Shown: in pieces, positions 16,951-26,183 of the stretch
Layout of the letters: each line of letters begins with the position of its first letter
How positions within the stretch are numbered: the stretch's first letter is position 1
DNA from: Oligoflexus sp.
GTDB taxonomy: Bacteria; Bdellovibrionota_B; Oligoflexia; Oligoflexales; Oligoflexaceae
Direction: 5' to 3'
DNA: 64,000 nucleotides
Assembly (NCBI GenBank): GCA_014377445.1
Contig: JACMPP010000144.1
Location: 1-64,000 of the forward strand
Translations under genes and position numbers: made by a program
Notes under the pieces: model-generated
The model's database searches: none
Seen by the model: the letters and a program-made list of their open reading frames with translations, nothing else
What the model was told of the DNA's origin: nothing

Positions 16951-18642
16951 TTAGAACATTGATCCAACGCCCTTCATCATAGACGCCCAAAAGCGACCAA
17001 CATCGTTATAGGTAGCGATGACGATGAGTGCGAGAACCATAATAAATCCGACTTTTTGATAGTTTTCTATCGTCTTCTCACGAACGGGGCGGCGTACCAC
17101 CGCTTCGGAGGCGATCAATACGATCTGTCCACCATCCAGGATAGGAATCGGGACCAGATTGATCAGAGCCAGGTTGATACTGATGATGGCCAGAGCACTA
17201 AGGTAAGCTTGCCAGCCAATACGAACAGAATCGGACGCGGCTTTAGCAATCGCGATGGGGCCGCCCAAAGTCGTCAACGGCATCTCACCGGTGAAAAGGC
17301 CGATCAACGCGCTCCCGATATTCTTCACCATCTCATAGGTCTCTTTCGAGCCGTAAACCAGAGCCTGAAATGGATTGCTAAATTTTTCCTCCACCAGTTC
17401 CGGTTGGACGAAACCTCCGAGATATTCCACCGGCAGGGTGTAGATCGTGACTTTACCTTCAAGCTTTTGAACTTCGACGGCCTTCATCTTCACGGAAAGT
17501 GAAATTTTCTTGCCGTCCCTGAGCAGTTCCAGGCTGACGATTTCTTGTCTGTTGTCGCTTGAAACTTCACCGAGTTCGAAGAGACTGTTGATCGGTTTTT
17601 GGTTCCAGCTCAAGAGTTTGTCATTAACTTTTACGCTTTCTGCGACTTCAGGGCCGACCTTGGAGAAGGTCAACTGGCTTTGACTCAGGCCTGTGCTTTG
17701 GGCCTGTTCCGCTGGATTGAAGACCCAATCGGCAGGCAAGGCAACGGGCAAGACCCGGGTGGGGGCGGCAGAAACTTTTGCGTCATCTTTTTGCGGATCA
17801 AAATTTTGCAGCGTGAGCTCAAAGGTTTTGCTGCCGCTGCTGGCCGAAACATCAGCCAGGAATTGCAGCCACTGGCGCCAGAAGAGAAGGGGATATTCCT
17901 TGCCATCCCATTGGGCCTTCACCGCACGTTCCCCGGTTTTCACACCAAGTTTGGCGATAAAGCCCTCGGGATTCACGACCGTGAATACGGATGGGATAAT
18001 GTAGGGGGAAATGCCGATTCGTCCTTTTTTACCAGGCATTTCCTTTTCATCGACGGAATCCGTGGCGACGGTTTTTTCAACGATGCTGCCCTGACGATCG
18101 ACTTTGATTTTGAGTTCTTTGGAGGGCGCGTCACTGATGATGCGTTGAAGATCTTTCCAGGAAGCGATTTCTCTATCGTTGATGGCAATGACCTTGTCAC
18201 CAAAGAGCAAGCCGCCTTTTTCAGCCGGACTGCCAGGAATGAGTTCGCCGATCATCGCCGGGGCCTGCTTGATGCCATGCATGACCATCGCTGAAAACAC
18301 CAGGATTGCTAGAATGATATTTGCCGTGGGTCCAGCAAATATGGTGGCGAGACGAGCGGCAATGGGCGCACGGTAAAATTCACGGCCTTTGATGAAACTC
18401 GGGACCTCCTCGGACGGAAGGCTGCCATAGAACTTGACGAATCCACCGAGCGGGATAACGCTGATCCGATAGTGGGTCTCTTTCCGCTGGAAGCCAAAGA
18501 TGACCGGTCCGAAACCAATAGAAAAGATTTCGACCGGAATTCCACAGAGTTTGCCGATCAAGAAATGACCTGACTCATGGACAAAAACCAGGATTCCAAG
18601 CAACAGGACAACAGCAACGATCGGATGAGCTAGGAATTCCAT
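16951..18642 (-). CDS. rseP: Site-2 membrane metalloprotease RseP
   Basis: A 563-residue intramembrane zinc protease that cleaves anti-sigma factors and other membrane proteins. The zinc motif is H22-E23-x2-H26 in LVFVHESGHF. A PDZ domain follows at about 130-200 (GLLFGDKVIAINDREI), and NLVPIPILDGGQ near the C-terminus supplies the third metal ligand region. It is about 110 residues longer than the E. coli enzyme; the extra length lies in the periplasmic region and includes a second, degenerate PDZ-like segment (KVNDKLLSWNQKPI). It lies in the classical order uppS-cdsA-rseP. Confidence 0.93.
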   Translation of the reverse strand: MEFLAHPIVAVVLLLGILVFVHESGHFLIGKLCGIPVEIFSIGFGPVIFGFQRKETHYRISVIPLGGFVKFYGSLPSEEVPSFIKGREFYRAPIAARLATIFAGPTANIILAILVFSAMVMHGIKQAPAMIGELIPGSPAEKGGLLFGDKVIAINDREIASWKDLQRIISDAPSKELKIKVDRQGSIVEKTVATDSVDEKEMPGKKGRIGISPYIIPSVFTVVNPEGFIAKLGVKTGERAVKAQWDGKEYPLLFWRQWLQFLADVSASSGSKTFELTLQNFDPQKDDAKVSAAPTRVLPVALPADWVFNPAEQAQSTGLSQSQLTFSKVGPEVAESVKVNDKLLSWNQKPINSLFELGEVSSDNRQEIVSLELLRDGKKISLSVKMKAVEVQKLEGKVTIYTLPVEYLGGFVQPELVEEKFSNPFQALVYGSKETYEMVKNIGSALIGLFTGEMPLTTLGGPIAIAKAASDSVRIGWQAYLSALAIISINLALINLVPIPILDGGQIVLIASEAVVRRPVREKTIENYQKVGFIMVLALIVIATYNDVGRFWASMMKGVGSMF

Positions 18643-18660
18643 GTCATGCGTCTCCTCGGA

Positions 18661-19506
18661 CTAACTGCCAAATTGATACAATATAAACCAAATCACAGGG
18701 GCCGCAAAGAGCAAGCCATCAACACGATCGAGAAATCCACCATGTCCCGGAAAGATTTTTCCCGAGTCTTTTACTCCAGAAAAGCGTTTAAACGTCGATT
18801 CTGTGAGGTCACCCAGTTGACCAAAAACGCCTCCAAACACGCAGCATAGAACGACCACGGGCCAGCTCATAAAAGCTTCCCCGTAATAGATTCTCAAACA
18901 GGATCCGCCGATCAATGAAGCCATGATGCCTCCAATCGCACCTTCCCAAGTTTTATTGGGAGACATGCGCGGAGCCAGCTTATGCTTGCCGATCGCACGA
19001 CCTGTAAAGTACGCCCCGGTATCACCGCACCAGACAACCAGACACAAGAAGAACACATAGGTCGCGTTATTCGCCTTGAGATAAAGAGCAAGAATCGCGA
19101 TCCAGGGAAACACAGAATAAACGATGCCCATAAGAAAGCCGGACACATTAGCAAAGGCCAGGTCGACTGAAGGAGCTGAAAATACTCCGACCAGTATGGC
19201 TCCTAGCAGGGCAAGGCCTATGTAACCTATGACATGGCTTTCTGTGAAGACTAAGGAAGCATACAGGGAAACAGATAATAAAATGGTTACAATGCGGGGC
19301 CACTGGGGAGTTTGGGGCGGTACTGATCCATTTTTTTCACCAAAACGACTGTAGAGCCCCGGAAAGAGCATAGATGCCATTTCAAAAGCGCTGATGCCGA
19401 CGAGGACTGTGAAAAAAATGGTAATGACCTGAGCGTCACCTTTAAGGAAGATCCAGAGCGTGGGGATCAAAGCAAGAATAGCGGTAATCACGCGAGTCTT
19501 TAGCAT
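18661..19506 (-). CDS. cdsA: Phosphatidate cytidylyltransferase
   Basis: A 281-residue polytopic membrane enzyme that makes CDP-diacylglycerol from phosphatidic acid and CTP, feeding pssA encoded nearby. The signature is STFKRFSGVKDSGKIFPGHG followed by GFLDRVD, preceded by SPNKTWEGAIGG. Seven or so hydrophobic segments are visible. It starts 26 bp after uppS and is followed by rseP after 18 bp. Confidence 0.94.
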   Translation of the reverse strand: MLKTRVITAILALIPTLWIFLKGDAQVITIFFTVLVGISAFEMASMLFPGLYSRFGEKNGSVPPQTPQWPRIVTILLSVSLYASLVFTESHVIGYIGLALLGAILVGVFSAPSVDLAFANVSGFLMGIVYSVFPWIAILALYLKANNATYVFFLCLVVWCGDTGAYFTGRAIGKHKLAPRMSPNKTWEGAIGGIMASLIGGSCLRIYYGEAFMSWPVVVLCCVFGGVFGQLGDLTESTFKRFSGVKDSGKIFPGHGGFLDRVDGLLFAAPVIWFILYQFGS

Positions 19507-19532
19507 ACGCGCCTCATAGACGTTTAGGAGAA

Positions 19533-20306
19533 TTAGGGGGAAATGAGACCGCCAAAGCGTCTTTCGCGTTCGGAATAAACAGCCAGTGCTGCTGCGAAGT
19601 CATCTTTAGAAAAGTCAGGCCAATGGACGTTGGTAAAATGAAACTCAGTGTAGGCCATTTCCCAAAGTAGAAAATTGGAAAGCCGCTGTTCTCCGCTGGT
19701 TCGTATGAGTAGATCAGGCTCTGGTAAAATCGACGTACTAAGCCGACTTTGAATGAGTGCTTCGTCAATTTGACTTGGAATGATGAGTCCGCGCTGAACA
19801 TCCATTGCAATCGACTGACACGCTCTGACCATGTCCGAGCGCGCACCATAACTGAGGGCAAGAACCAGAGTAAGACCCTGATTGTCTGCCGTTCGAATTT
19901 CTACGTGTTTAAGCCATTCCTGGCAGTCGATTGGCAATCGGTCGATATTTCCGATGCTTTTCAGGCGGACGCCGTTTTCGTGAAGGCGTTCGACCTCTTC
20001 TTTCAGATAACTGATGAGAAGAGCAAAAAGAGCGTTCACCTCTTCATCGGGCCTTCGCCAGTTCTCTTCGCTAAACGCGTAGAGAGTGAGAAATTTAACG
20101 CCCATTTCGCCCGCAGTTTCTACAACTTCACGAACCCGAGTTGCTCCACTATGGTGCCCAAACGCTCGCGCTTCACCCTGACGCTCTGCCCAACGTCCGT
20201 TGCCATCCATAATAATTGCAACATGCCGGGGAACATTATGTTGTTTGAGCAAATTCATAGTCCTCGAAACAGCCTTATCTCGTGACGTCCGATGTTCTGC
20301 AAGCAT
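19533..20306 (-). CDS. uppS: Isoprenyl (undecaprenyl) diphosphate synthase
   Basis: A 257-residue cis-prenyltransferase making the undecaprenyl carrier lipid used by MurG and other envelope enzymes. AIIMDGNGRWA with the catalytic aspartate, GHHSGATRVR, YAFSEENWRRP and the C-terminal LLIRTSGEQRLSNFLLWE are all present. The start is uncertain: an internal ATG at 20258 would leave 11 residues before the conserved core and has a close GAGGA, while the longer start has a weak site. It opens the operon uppS-cdsA-rseP-tsaB. Confidence 0.93.
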   Translation of the reverse strand: MLAEHRTSRDKAVSRTMNLLKQHNVPRHVAIIMDGNGRWAERQGEARAFGHHSGATRVREVVETAGEMGVKFLTLYAFSEENWRRPDEEVNALFALLISYLKEEVERLHENGVRLKSIGNIDRLPIDCQEWLKHVEIRTADNQGLTLVLALSYGARSDMVRACQSIAMDVQRGLIIPSQIDEALIQSRLSTSILPEPDLLIRTSGEQRLSNFLLWEMAYTEFHFTNVHWPDFSKDDFAAALAVYSERERRFGGLISP

Positions 20307-20509
20307 TATACAGAGCCCGGAATGTTGTTAATCAACATGGACGGAAAGACTTCCATTAACATACTTCCCAAAGTTTCCCAAGGATAGATCCAGAAAGGGC
20401 TTCGATTGCCCGAGGAAAAGTCTTCGAACGACTTCGAGGCGAAGCGCGAATCACGCTGTCAGTTAGGCAGTGATTGGGGGAGGGAAATGTCGGATGAGTT
20501 TGCGCGGAT

Positions 20510-21604
20510 TCAGTCGATATTGCGGAAAAAGTAGCTTTGACTTAGGTAGGGCCAGCTAAGCTTCAGAACGACGACCGTAGCCGCCACTACAGGAACAGCA
20601 AGTAAGACACCGAGCAACCCAAACTGGCTGCCAAACGCATACACCGAGGCAATGACGGCGATAGGATGCAGTCCCGCCCGGTCGCCGATAATCCGTGGAG
20701 TCACGATCATTCCATCGAGAGCCTGAACGATTCCTATCACGATTATCGCAGCGATAAAGATCGCAAGGCCAATGCCCTGGGTTAGGATGACGACAGTACA
20801 AAGAAGGAGAGCTACGAAAATATCGAGATAGGGAACGATTCGACACACGCCCGCCAAAGCCCCAATCGCGATTCCGGACGGGACGCCGATCACGGTGAAG
20901 CCGAACATATAAAGCGCACTTAAACAAAACGCGACGATGAACTGGCCCTTCACGACCGCTCGCAAAACTGTGTTTACCTGGAAAATAAAAGTTCGGCCCA
21001 AAGGCTGGAGTTCACCGGGAATGCATTTCTTTATGAGAAATTTAATACGATCGAGTTCGGCCAGAAGAATGTAGCTGAAGGCCGGAATCATGGCCATGTT
21101 GAAGACCAACTCAATTACAACCGGTGTGCGCATGAAAATCTGCTGCATGGCGCGGGAGTCTGAGAGGAATTCAGGGAGTGCTGTGAGTCGCCGCAAACCT
21201 GCCTGGACAGCCTCTTCCGGGACGAGACGCGTGCTGGCGAGCCGGCTCGCGAAAGGTTTCAACAGAGTTTCCAGATAAGCGATTGCATCCGGGACCATGC
21301 GCAGGATGTGAAGTGTTTCTTCGTAGATAAATGGCAAAATCAAAATCGCAGCGGCACTGATGAGTGCCACCGAAAGGATGATTATAAGAGCGACCGTTTT
21401 TTTGCGGGAGATGGGTGAACGCGCGCAAACGCTATCGACAAAGGGATTGGCGATATAAGCGATGATGAGACTTGTCACCACTCCGAGTAGAACAGGGCGG
21501 TAGAGATAAGCGACGCATGCAACACCCAGAAACATCATCGCTACGATTTTAACGAGTTGTTTAAAGGCTTCCCAATCATGCGATCTTTGCAGCGAATCGG
21601 GCAT
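20510..21604 (-). CDS. AI-2E family transporter
   Basis: A 364-residue polytopic inner-membrane protein of the AI-2E/PerM family. Hydrophobic segments occur in the order typical of the family, and the C-terminal GDRAGLHPIAVIASVYAFG with GLLGVLLAVPVVA is its best-conserved region. Members export diverse small solutes or act in Na/H exchange; the name reflects one E. coli member and does not establish autoinducer export here. It follows the prfA-prmC genes in the same direction, 19 bp after prmC in genome order. Confidence 0.85.
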   Translation of the reverse strand: MPDSLQRSHDWEAFKQLVKIVAMMFLGVACVAYLYRPVLLGVVTSLIIAYIANPFVDSVCARSPISRKKTVALIIILSVALISAAAILILPFIYEETLHILRMVPDAIAYLETLLKPFASRLASTRLVPEEAVQAGLRRLTALPEFLSDSRAMQQIFMRTPVVIELVFNMAMIPAFSYILLAELDRIKFLIKKCIPGELQPLGRTFIFQVNTVLRAVVKGQFIVAFCLSALYMFGFTVIGVPSGIAIGALAGVCRIVPYLDIFVALLLCTVVILTQGIGLAIFIAAIIVIGIVQALDGMIVTPRIIGDRAGLHPIAVIASVYAFGSQFGLLGVLLAVPVVAATVVVLKLSWPYLSQSYFFRNID

Positions 21605-21623
21605 TAATTTTTCCCTGGCATTC

Positions 21624-22496
21624 CTAGGGTCGAGTAGCTACGACGACGCGATCATGACCCGACAAATCTTTGTGACAAAGACAATCGGACCATCCTGCTT
21701 CTTCTAATAAAGAGAATACTTCAGCTCGCTGCTGATAGCCTATTTCAAGGTAAACTTTGCCGTTCGCTTGCATAATTTCGGGAAGATGAGCGGCGAAGGT
21801 CGCATAAAACGCGAGGCCATTTTTCTCAGCAAATAGAGCGCTATGCGGTTCAAACTTGATAGCGGACGGGGACATCACTTCGGTTTCATTCGAAGCGATA
21901 TAGGGAGGGTTAGACACGACAATGTCAAATTTTTGACGACCGGTTCCCCAAGCCTTTGGATCCAAAGCGTCGACATCTCGAAATTCTATTTCAACATTAT
22001 TCTTAGCCGCATTCGATTGCGCAATCAGCAGCGCATCCGAACTGATATCCCAGGCTTCGACCGTCCAATTCGGGCGGTGATGCTTGAGTGTGATGGCAAG
22101 ACAGCCGGTTCCCGTCCCGATGTCGAGCACCTTCAAGGCCTGGTTTTTGTCCCGGCTCGTGGATTCGAGGATGTGTTCGATCAGATGTTCCGTTTCCGGA
22201 CGAGGAATGAGGGTCGATGCTGAGACGTTAAAGCTTAGGCCAAAGAAATCTCGCCGTCCCGTAATATAGGCCACAGGCTCGCCTTGAGCCCGGCGCCGAA
22301 TCATATCCTTGTAGCGATCACGCTCGGTCTGTTCGAGCGGTTTAGAGTATTCGAGGTAGAGATCCAGTCGCCGGCACTCCAGCGCTTCAGCCAATAAGAG
22401 TTCTGCATCGAGCCTTGGGCTCTCGCTGCCGGACTTTTGGAGAAACCCGATCGACCATGCGAGAACGTCTTTAATTGTCCAAATTTCCTGGCTCAT
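21624..22496 (-). CDS. prmC: Peptide chain release factor glutamine methyltransferase
   Basis: A 290-residue SAM-dependent enzyme that methylates the GGQ glutamine of release factors. The SAM loop is LDIGTGTGCLAI and the catalytic NPPY lies in IVVSNPPYIAS. The ATG at 22496 is preferred over the TTG one codon earlier because GAGGATATAATTG gives normal spacing. The ribosome site lies inside the last codons of prfA, its substrate gene, so the pair is translationally coupled. Confidence 0.94.
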   Translation of the reverse strand: MSQEIWTIKDVLAWSIGFLQKSGSESPRLDAELLLAEALECRRLDLYLEYSKPLEQTERDRYKDMIRRRAQGEPVAYITGRRDFFGLSFNVSASTLIPRPETEHLIEHILESTSRDKNQALKVLDIGTGTGCLAITLKHHRPNWTVEAWDISSDALLIAQSNAAKNNVEIEFRDVDALDPKAWGTGRQKFDIVVSNPPYIASNETEVMSPSAIKFEPHSALFAEKNGLAFYATFAAHLPEIMQANGKVYLEIGYQQRAEVFSLLEEAGWSDCLCHKDLSGHDRVVVATRP

Positions 22497-22499
22497 CAA

Positions 22500-23582
22500 T
22501 TATATCCTCTGAGTTTTCTCCAACTCGCTCTTGAGCAGTTCGGTCTGATGCGCAGTCGCCAGTCCATCGAGAACTTCGTCCAAATCACCTTCCATAACCG
22601 CCGCCAGCTTGTAGATGGTGAGGTTGATTCGATGATCCGTCAAGCGTCCTTGTGGATAATTGTAGGTCCGGATGCGTTCGCTTCGATCGCCGCTTCCAAC
22701 CTGGCTTTTTCGATCGGCACTGATGGCGTCCTGCTGCTCACGCTGTGCTCGCTCAAGAAGCCTGCTGCTCAAGACTTTCATGGCCCGCTCTTTGTTCTTG
22801 ATCTGCGAGCGTTCGTCCTGACATTCAACCACGACACCGGTCGGTTTATGCACAATGCGCACCGCGGAGTCGGTGGTGTTTACGTGCTGTCCCCCCGCCC
22901 CCGACGATCGACAGAGTGTAATCTCAAGATCCTTGGGATCGATATGGACTTCATCAATATCTTCAACTTCAAGTAGTACGGCAACGGTACAGGCTGAGGT
23001 ATGTATGCGGCCCTGGGCTTCCGTGGCGGGCACACGCTGGACTCGGTGTACGCCCGATTCGAACTTCATGCGGCGATAGACACTTTCACCACTGATGAGC
23101 ACAATTGCCTCGCGATAGCCTCCCGTAGAAGACTCGGTCGAGGACATAAGTTCGACTTTCCAGCGATGATCTTCGGCGTAGCGCATATACATGCGAAGGA
23201 GATCAGCCGCGAAAAGAGAGGCTTCCTCCCCGCCTGTGCCAGCCCGGACTTCAAGCATGATGTTACGGTCGTCGTTGGGATCTTTGGGAAGGGTAAGAAC
23301 CTGCATGCGCTTTTCAAGCTCGATCACCTGTTCTTCCAGAAAATCCAGCTCTTCTTTAGCCATCGTGCGCATGTCTTGATCGGGTTCTTCACTGAGCATG
23401 ACTTTGGCCTGGTCCCGTTCAGACCTGGTCTTCTTGTAGAGCTGGTATGCCTCGACAATATCAGCATAACTAGCGCGCTCTCGGGAGAGCTTCGTCAGCT
23501 CCGCGCCACTCAGACCTTGCCTTGACATGATGCTATCTATTTCACCAAATCGTAACTCAATCGACTCTAGTTTATCGTACAT
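22500..23582 (-). CDS. prfA: Peptide chain release factor 1
   Basis: A 360-residue RF1 recognising UAA and UAG. The catalytic GGQ is in SSGAGGQHVNTTDSAVR. The codon-recognition tripeptide is P-A-T (RVPATEAQGR), which marks RF1 rather than RF2. It is directly upstream of prmC and downstream of rpmE and rho in a commonly conserved order. Confidence 0.95.
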   Translation of the reverse strand: MYDKLESIELRFGEIDSIMSRQGLSGAELTKLSRERASYADIVEAYQLYKKTRSERDQAKVMLSEEPDQDMRTMAKEELDFLEEQVIELEKRMQVLTLPKDPNDDRNIMLEVRAGTGGEEASLFAADLLRMYMRYAEDHRWKVELMSSTESSTGGYREAIVLISGESVYRRMKFESGVHRVQRVPATEAQGRIHTSACTVAVLLEVEDIDEVHIDPKDLEITLCRSSGAGGQHVNTTDSAVRIVHKPTGVVVECQDERSQIKNKERAMKVLSSRLLERAQREQQDAISADRKSQVGSGDRSERIRTYNYPQGRLTDHRINLTIYKLAAVMEGDLDEVLDGLATAHQTELLKSELEKTQRI

Positions 23583-23628
23583 ATTGTCCTGCTTTCTTCG
23601 GCATTATGCGATCGCCCAAAAGAAGAAT

Positions 23629-23661
23629 GCCCAAATCCACCTTTATAAAGGGAATTCGGGC
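23629..23661. other. Possible hairpin between rpmE and prfA
   Basis: GCCCAAATCC and GGAATTCGGGC can pair imperfectly over a short loop. No strong T tract follows on either strand. It may be an attenuator or mRNA-processing site in the rpmE-prfA spacer; the evidence is weak. Confidence 0.25.
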
Positions 23662-23739
23662 AATCGTGCTCGACTTTTACCAACTCTGCGACCTCACCTT
23701 AATGGCAGTGATCCTCAGACTCAGCCAGCGCAGCTTATT

Positions 23740-23940
23740 TCACTTCTGCGCGTATTTCTTCTTGAATTTCTCGATACGACCAGCTGTATCCATCAGTTTT
23801 TGCTTACCAGTAAAGAACGGGTGGCATTGGCTGCAGATCTCAACCATGATCTCACTCTTAACAGAACGAGTTACGAATTTGCTTCCGCAAGCACACTGTA
23901 CGTGGGATTCAACATACTTAGGGTGAATGTTCTCTTTCAT
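23740..23940 (-). CDS. rpmE: 50S ribosomal protein L31, zinc form
   Basis: A 66-residue L31. Four cysteines (C16, C18, C36, C39) in QCACGS and [11 protein letters not shown] make the zinc-binding C+ type. KENIHPKYV at the start and [10 protein letters not shown] are diagnostic. AAGGA lies seven bases before the ATG. It is placed between rho and prfA. Confidence 0.95.
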   Translation of the reverse strand: MKENIHPKYVESHVQCACGSKFVTRSVKSEIMVEICSQCHPFFTGKQKLMDTAGRIEKFKKKYAQK

Positions 23941-24007
23941 CTCATTATCCTTATCAGATCACGTGCCCTAGATACCACGCCAATCGCGACATCCCCTGGG
24001 CTATGTT

Positions 24008-25414
24008 TTAGCCATTCATTGATTCTAAGAACTCTACGTTGGTCTGAGTTTTCTCTAGTTTGGTAACCAGAAATTCCATCGCATCGACCGTGTTCAAAGG
24101 CTGCAGCAATTTGCGCAGTATCCACATACGGTTCAGGACATCTTTTGGCAAGAGCAACTCTTCTTTTCGAGTGCCTGACTTGTTAATGTCCATTGCCGGG
24201 AAGACGCGTTTCTCAGACAACTTACGGTCGAGAACGAGCTCCATGTTACCGGTACCTTTGAATTCTTCGAAGATAACCTCGTCCATTCTCGAGCCGGTGT
24301 CGACCAACGCTGTCGCGATAATGGTCAAAGAGCCGCCATCTTCAATGTTACGAGCCGCGCCAAAGAATCTCTTGGGTTTGTGCAACGCGTTTGAATCCAC
24401 ACCACCGGAAAGGATTTTTCCAGACGGAGGAACAACGGAGTTGTAAGCACGGGCCAAACGGGTGATGGAGTCGAGCAGAATGACAACGTCGTGTTTATGC
24501 TCAACGAGGCGTTTTGCTTTCTCAATAACCATTTCTGCAACTTGAACGTGACGTTGAGCGGGCTCATCGAAAGTCGACGAGATAACTTCACCGCGTACCG
24601 AACGCTCCATGTCTGTTACTTCTTCAGGACGTTCGTCGATTAGAAGTACGATCAGGATCGCTTCGGGATGGTTCTTCTCGATCGAGTGAGCGATGTTTTG
24701 AAGAAGAACGGTTTTACCCGTACGAGGAGGAGCGACGATCAGGGCGCGCTGGCCTTTGCCGATCGGGCACATAATATCGATTATACGTGTGGAATAGTTA
24801 TAAGCGGATACTTCCATCTTAAACTTTTCCATCGGATAAAGCGGGGTCAAATTGTCGAAGAGGATCTTGTCGAATCCTGGATCAGGTGCTGCGCCATTGA
24901 CCGACTCAACTTTGAGCAAAGCAAAGTAGCGCTCGCTGTCTTTGGGAGGGCGAATCTGTCCGGAAACCGTATCACCGGTACGTAGATTGAATCGACGTAT
25001 TTGGGATGGTGACACGTATATATCATCTGGGCCTGGGAGATAGTTGTAGTCAGGGGCACGGAGGAAGCCAAAACCGTCCGGTAGAGTCTCAAGGACGCCT
25101 TCACCGTAGATCACACCGCCACGTTCGGACTGACCCTGCAGGAGGGCAAAAATCAAGTCCTGCTTTCTCATGCTGCTCGAGCCTTCGATACCGAAGTCAC
25201 GGGCCAGTTTGTTGAGGTCAGAAATCTTTCTTTCCTTCAACTCTTTCAAATTGATATCGACGGGGCCGCCAGTGCTGTTAAGAGCCGGAACGTTGACGCT
25301 GGCTTCGATGATTGCAGGCTGAGCAATAACATCCGAATCGACTTTCTCGATTTTGGTAATCGCTGCCTTCTTGCCACGTGTAGTCAACGTTGCTGGCTTT
25401 TCCTTGTCTGACAT
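24008..25414 (-). CDS. rho: Transcription termination factor Rho
   Basis: A 468-residue hexameric RNA-dependent ATPase. The N-terminal Rho-N and cold-shock-like RNA-binding parts ([25 protein letters not shown]) follow a roughly 50-residue variable lead with Thr/Lys. Walker A is [12 protein letters not shown] near residue 235, with [13 protein letters not shown] and the Q-loop following. The leader of about 150 bases may serve autoregulation, as known for rho genes. Confidence 0.96.
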   Translation of the reverse strand: MSDKEKPATLTTRGKKAAITKIEKVDSDVIAQPAIIEASVNVPALNSTGGPVDINLKELKERKISDLNKLARDFGIEGSSSMRKQDLIFALLQGQSERGGVIYGEGVLETLPDGFGFLRAPDYNYLPGPDDIYVSPSQIRRFNLRTGDTVSGQIRPPKDSERYFALLKVESVNGAAPDPGFDKILFDNLTPLYPMEKFKMEVSAYNYSTRIIDIMCPIGKGQRALIVAPPRTGKTVLLQNIAHSIEKNHPEAILIVLLIDERPEEVTDMERSVRGEVISSTFDEPAQRHVQVAEMVIEKAKRLVEHKHDVVILLDSITRLARAYNSVVPPSGKILSGGVDSNALHKPKRFFGAARNIEDGGSLTIIATALVDTGSRMDEVIFEEFKGTGNMELVLDRKLSEKRVFPAMDINKSGTRKEELLLPKDVLNRMWILRKLLQPLNTVDAMEFLVTKLEKTQTNVEFLESMNG

Positions 25415-25573
25415 GATTAGCTCTCTTCGGTGGGTAATTTAACAATGGGTTGGCTGAAAATATAAATCGCCGTTTATGGCGTTCGAAAACTTTTACTGAA
25501 AACGTAAGTGAAATCTAGTGCTAACGGTAGGAACGCGTTGCGTAGGTGCATATTAACTTATTCCTCGTTAGGT

Positions 25574-25602
25574 TGCATAGGGGATTATTTCCGGCTTGTC
25601 AA
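25574..25602 (-). promoter_or_regulatory. Promoter of rho
   Basis: The minus strand shows a perfect -35 TTGACA, 17 bp, and TATGCA as -10, giving an untranslated leader of about 150 bases. This non-coding stretch, 25415-25753, also holds the divergent start region of the small membrane-protein gene. I see no other feature in it. Confidence 0.5.
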
Positions 25603-25753
25603 TCCCCAACGCCCGCAGATTCGACCTCACCAAAAACCCAGAATAATTGATGAATCACTCTTCGTGACCGGCTTTCTAGGCAAAAACACTCTGGCTTGGT
25701 AAACTTAAATTATAGCTTCCTTTAGAAATTTCAAAGGAAAAGGTAACCCACCT

Positions 25754-26161
25754 ATGAAGCGCGCTCTACTTTTAGTCGGTCTCTCGTTAAGTTCTACTTT
25801 TATGTCAAGTACTTGCCACGCTCAAATGATCACGACTGAAGAGCGCTTTCAAGATTTATTCGTGACCGCTGGTTATGGCGCAGCTTTTGGTGCAGCCTTT
25901 GGAGCCGCACTCCTAAGCTTTCAGCCGAAACCAGACAAGAATTTGAAGTTTGTGGCAATCGGTGCGTCGGTCGGATTCATAGCGGGTAGCCTGATGGGGA
26001 CCTACATGATCTTCTCGCCAGTCGCTGGCACCTTCGAAGATGCGCAGACCTACGCATTCAATGATGCAGACAAAGCTCCGCTCCGCATCAGCCCGGTCTT
26101 TGATCCTGCGACGCATACCTTCGCTGGCGTGACCGGACAATGGACGATGGCTCGTTTTTAA
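25754..26161 (+). CDS. Small exported or membrane protein, unrecognised
   Basis: A 135-residue protein with a signal peptide ending CHA-Q near residue 23, then a Gly/Ala-rich pair of hydrophobic segments (YGAAFGAAFGAALLSF and AIGASVGFIAGSLMGTY) that resemble glycine-zipper membrane segments. The C-terminal third is soluble. AAAGG precedes the ATG at a long distance. It stands alone between rho and rimO, convergent with rimO (22-bp gap). No family was recognised. Confidence 0.55.
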   Translation: MKRALLLVGLSLSSTFMSSTCHAQMITTEERFQDLFVTAGYGAAFGAAFGAALLSFQPKPDKNLKFVAIGASVGFIAGSLMGTYMIFSPVAGTFEDAQTYAFNDADKAPLRISPVFDPATHTFAGVTGQWTMARF

Positions 26162-26183
26162 TCCGAGCAATCGCACCCATCTC

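Noticed and set aside
17599-18294. 231-residue plus-strand ORF opposite rseP
   Set aside because: It mirrors the PDZ region of rseP and has no independent site or conserved motif.
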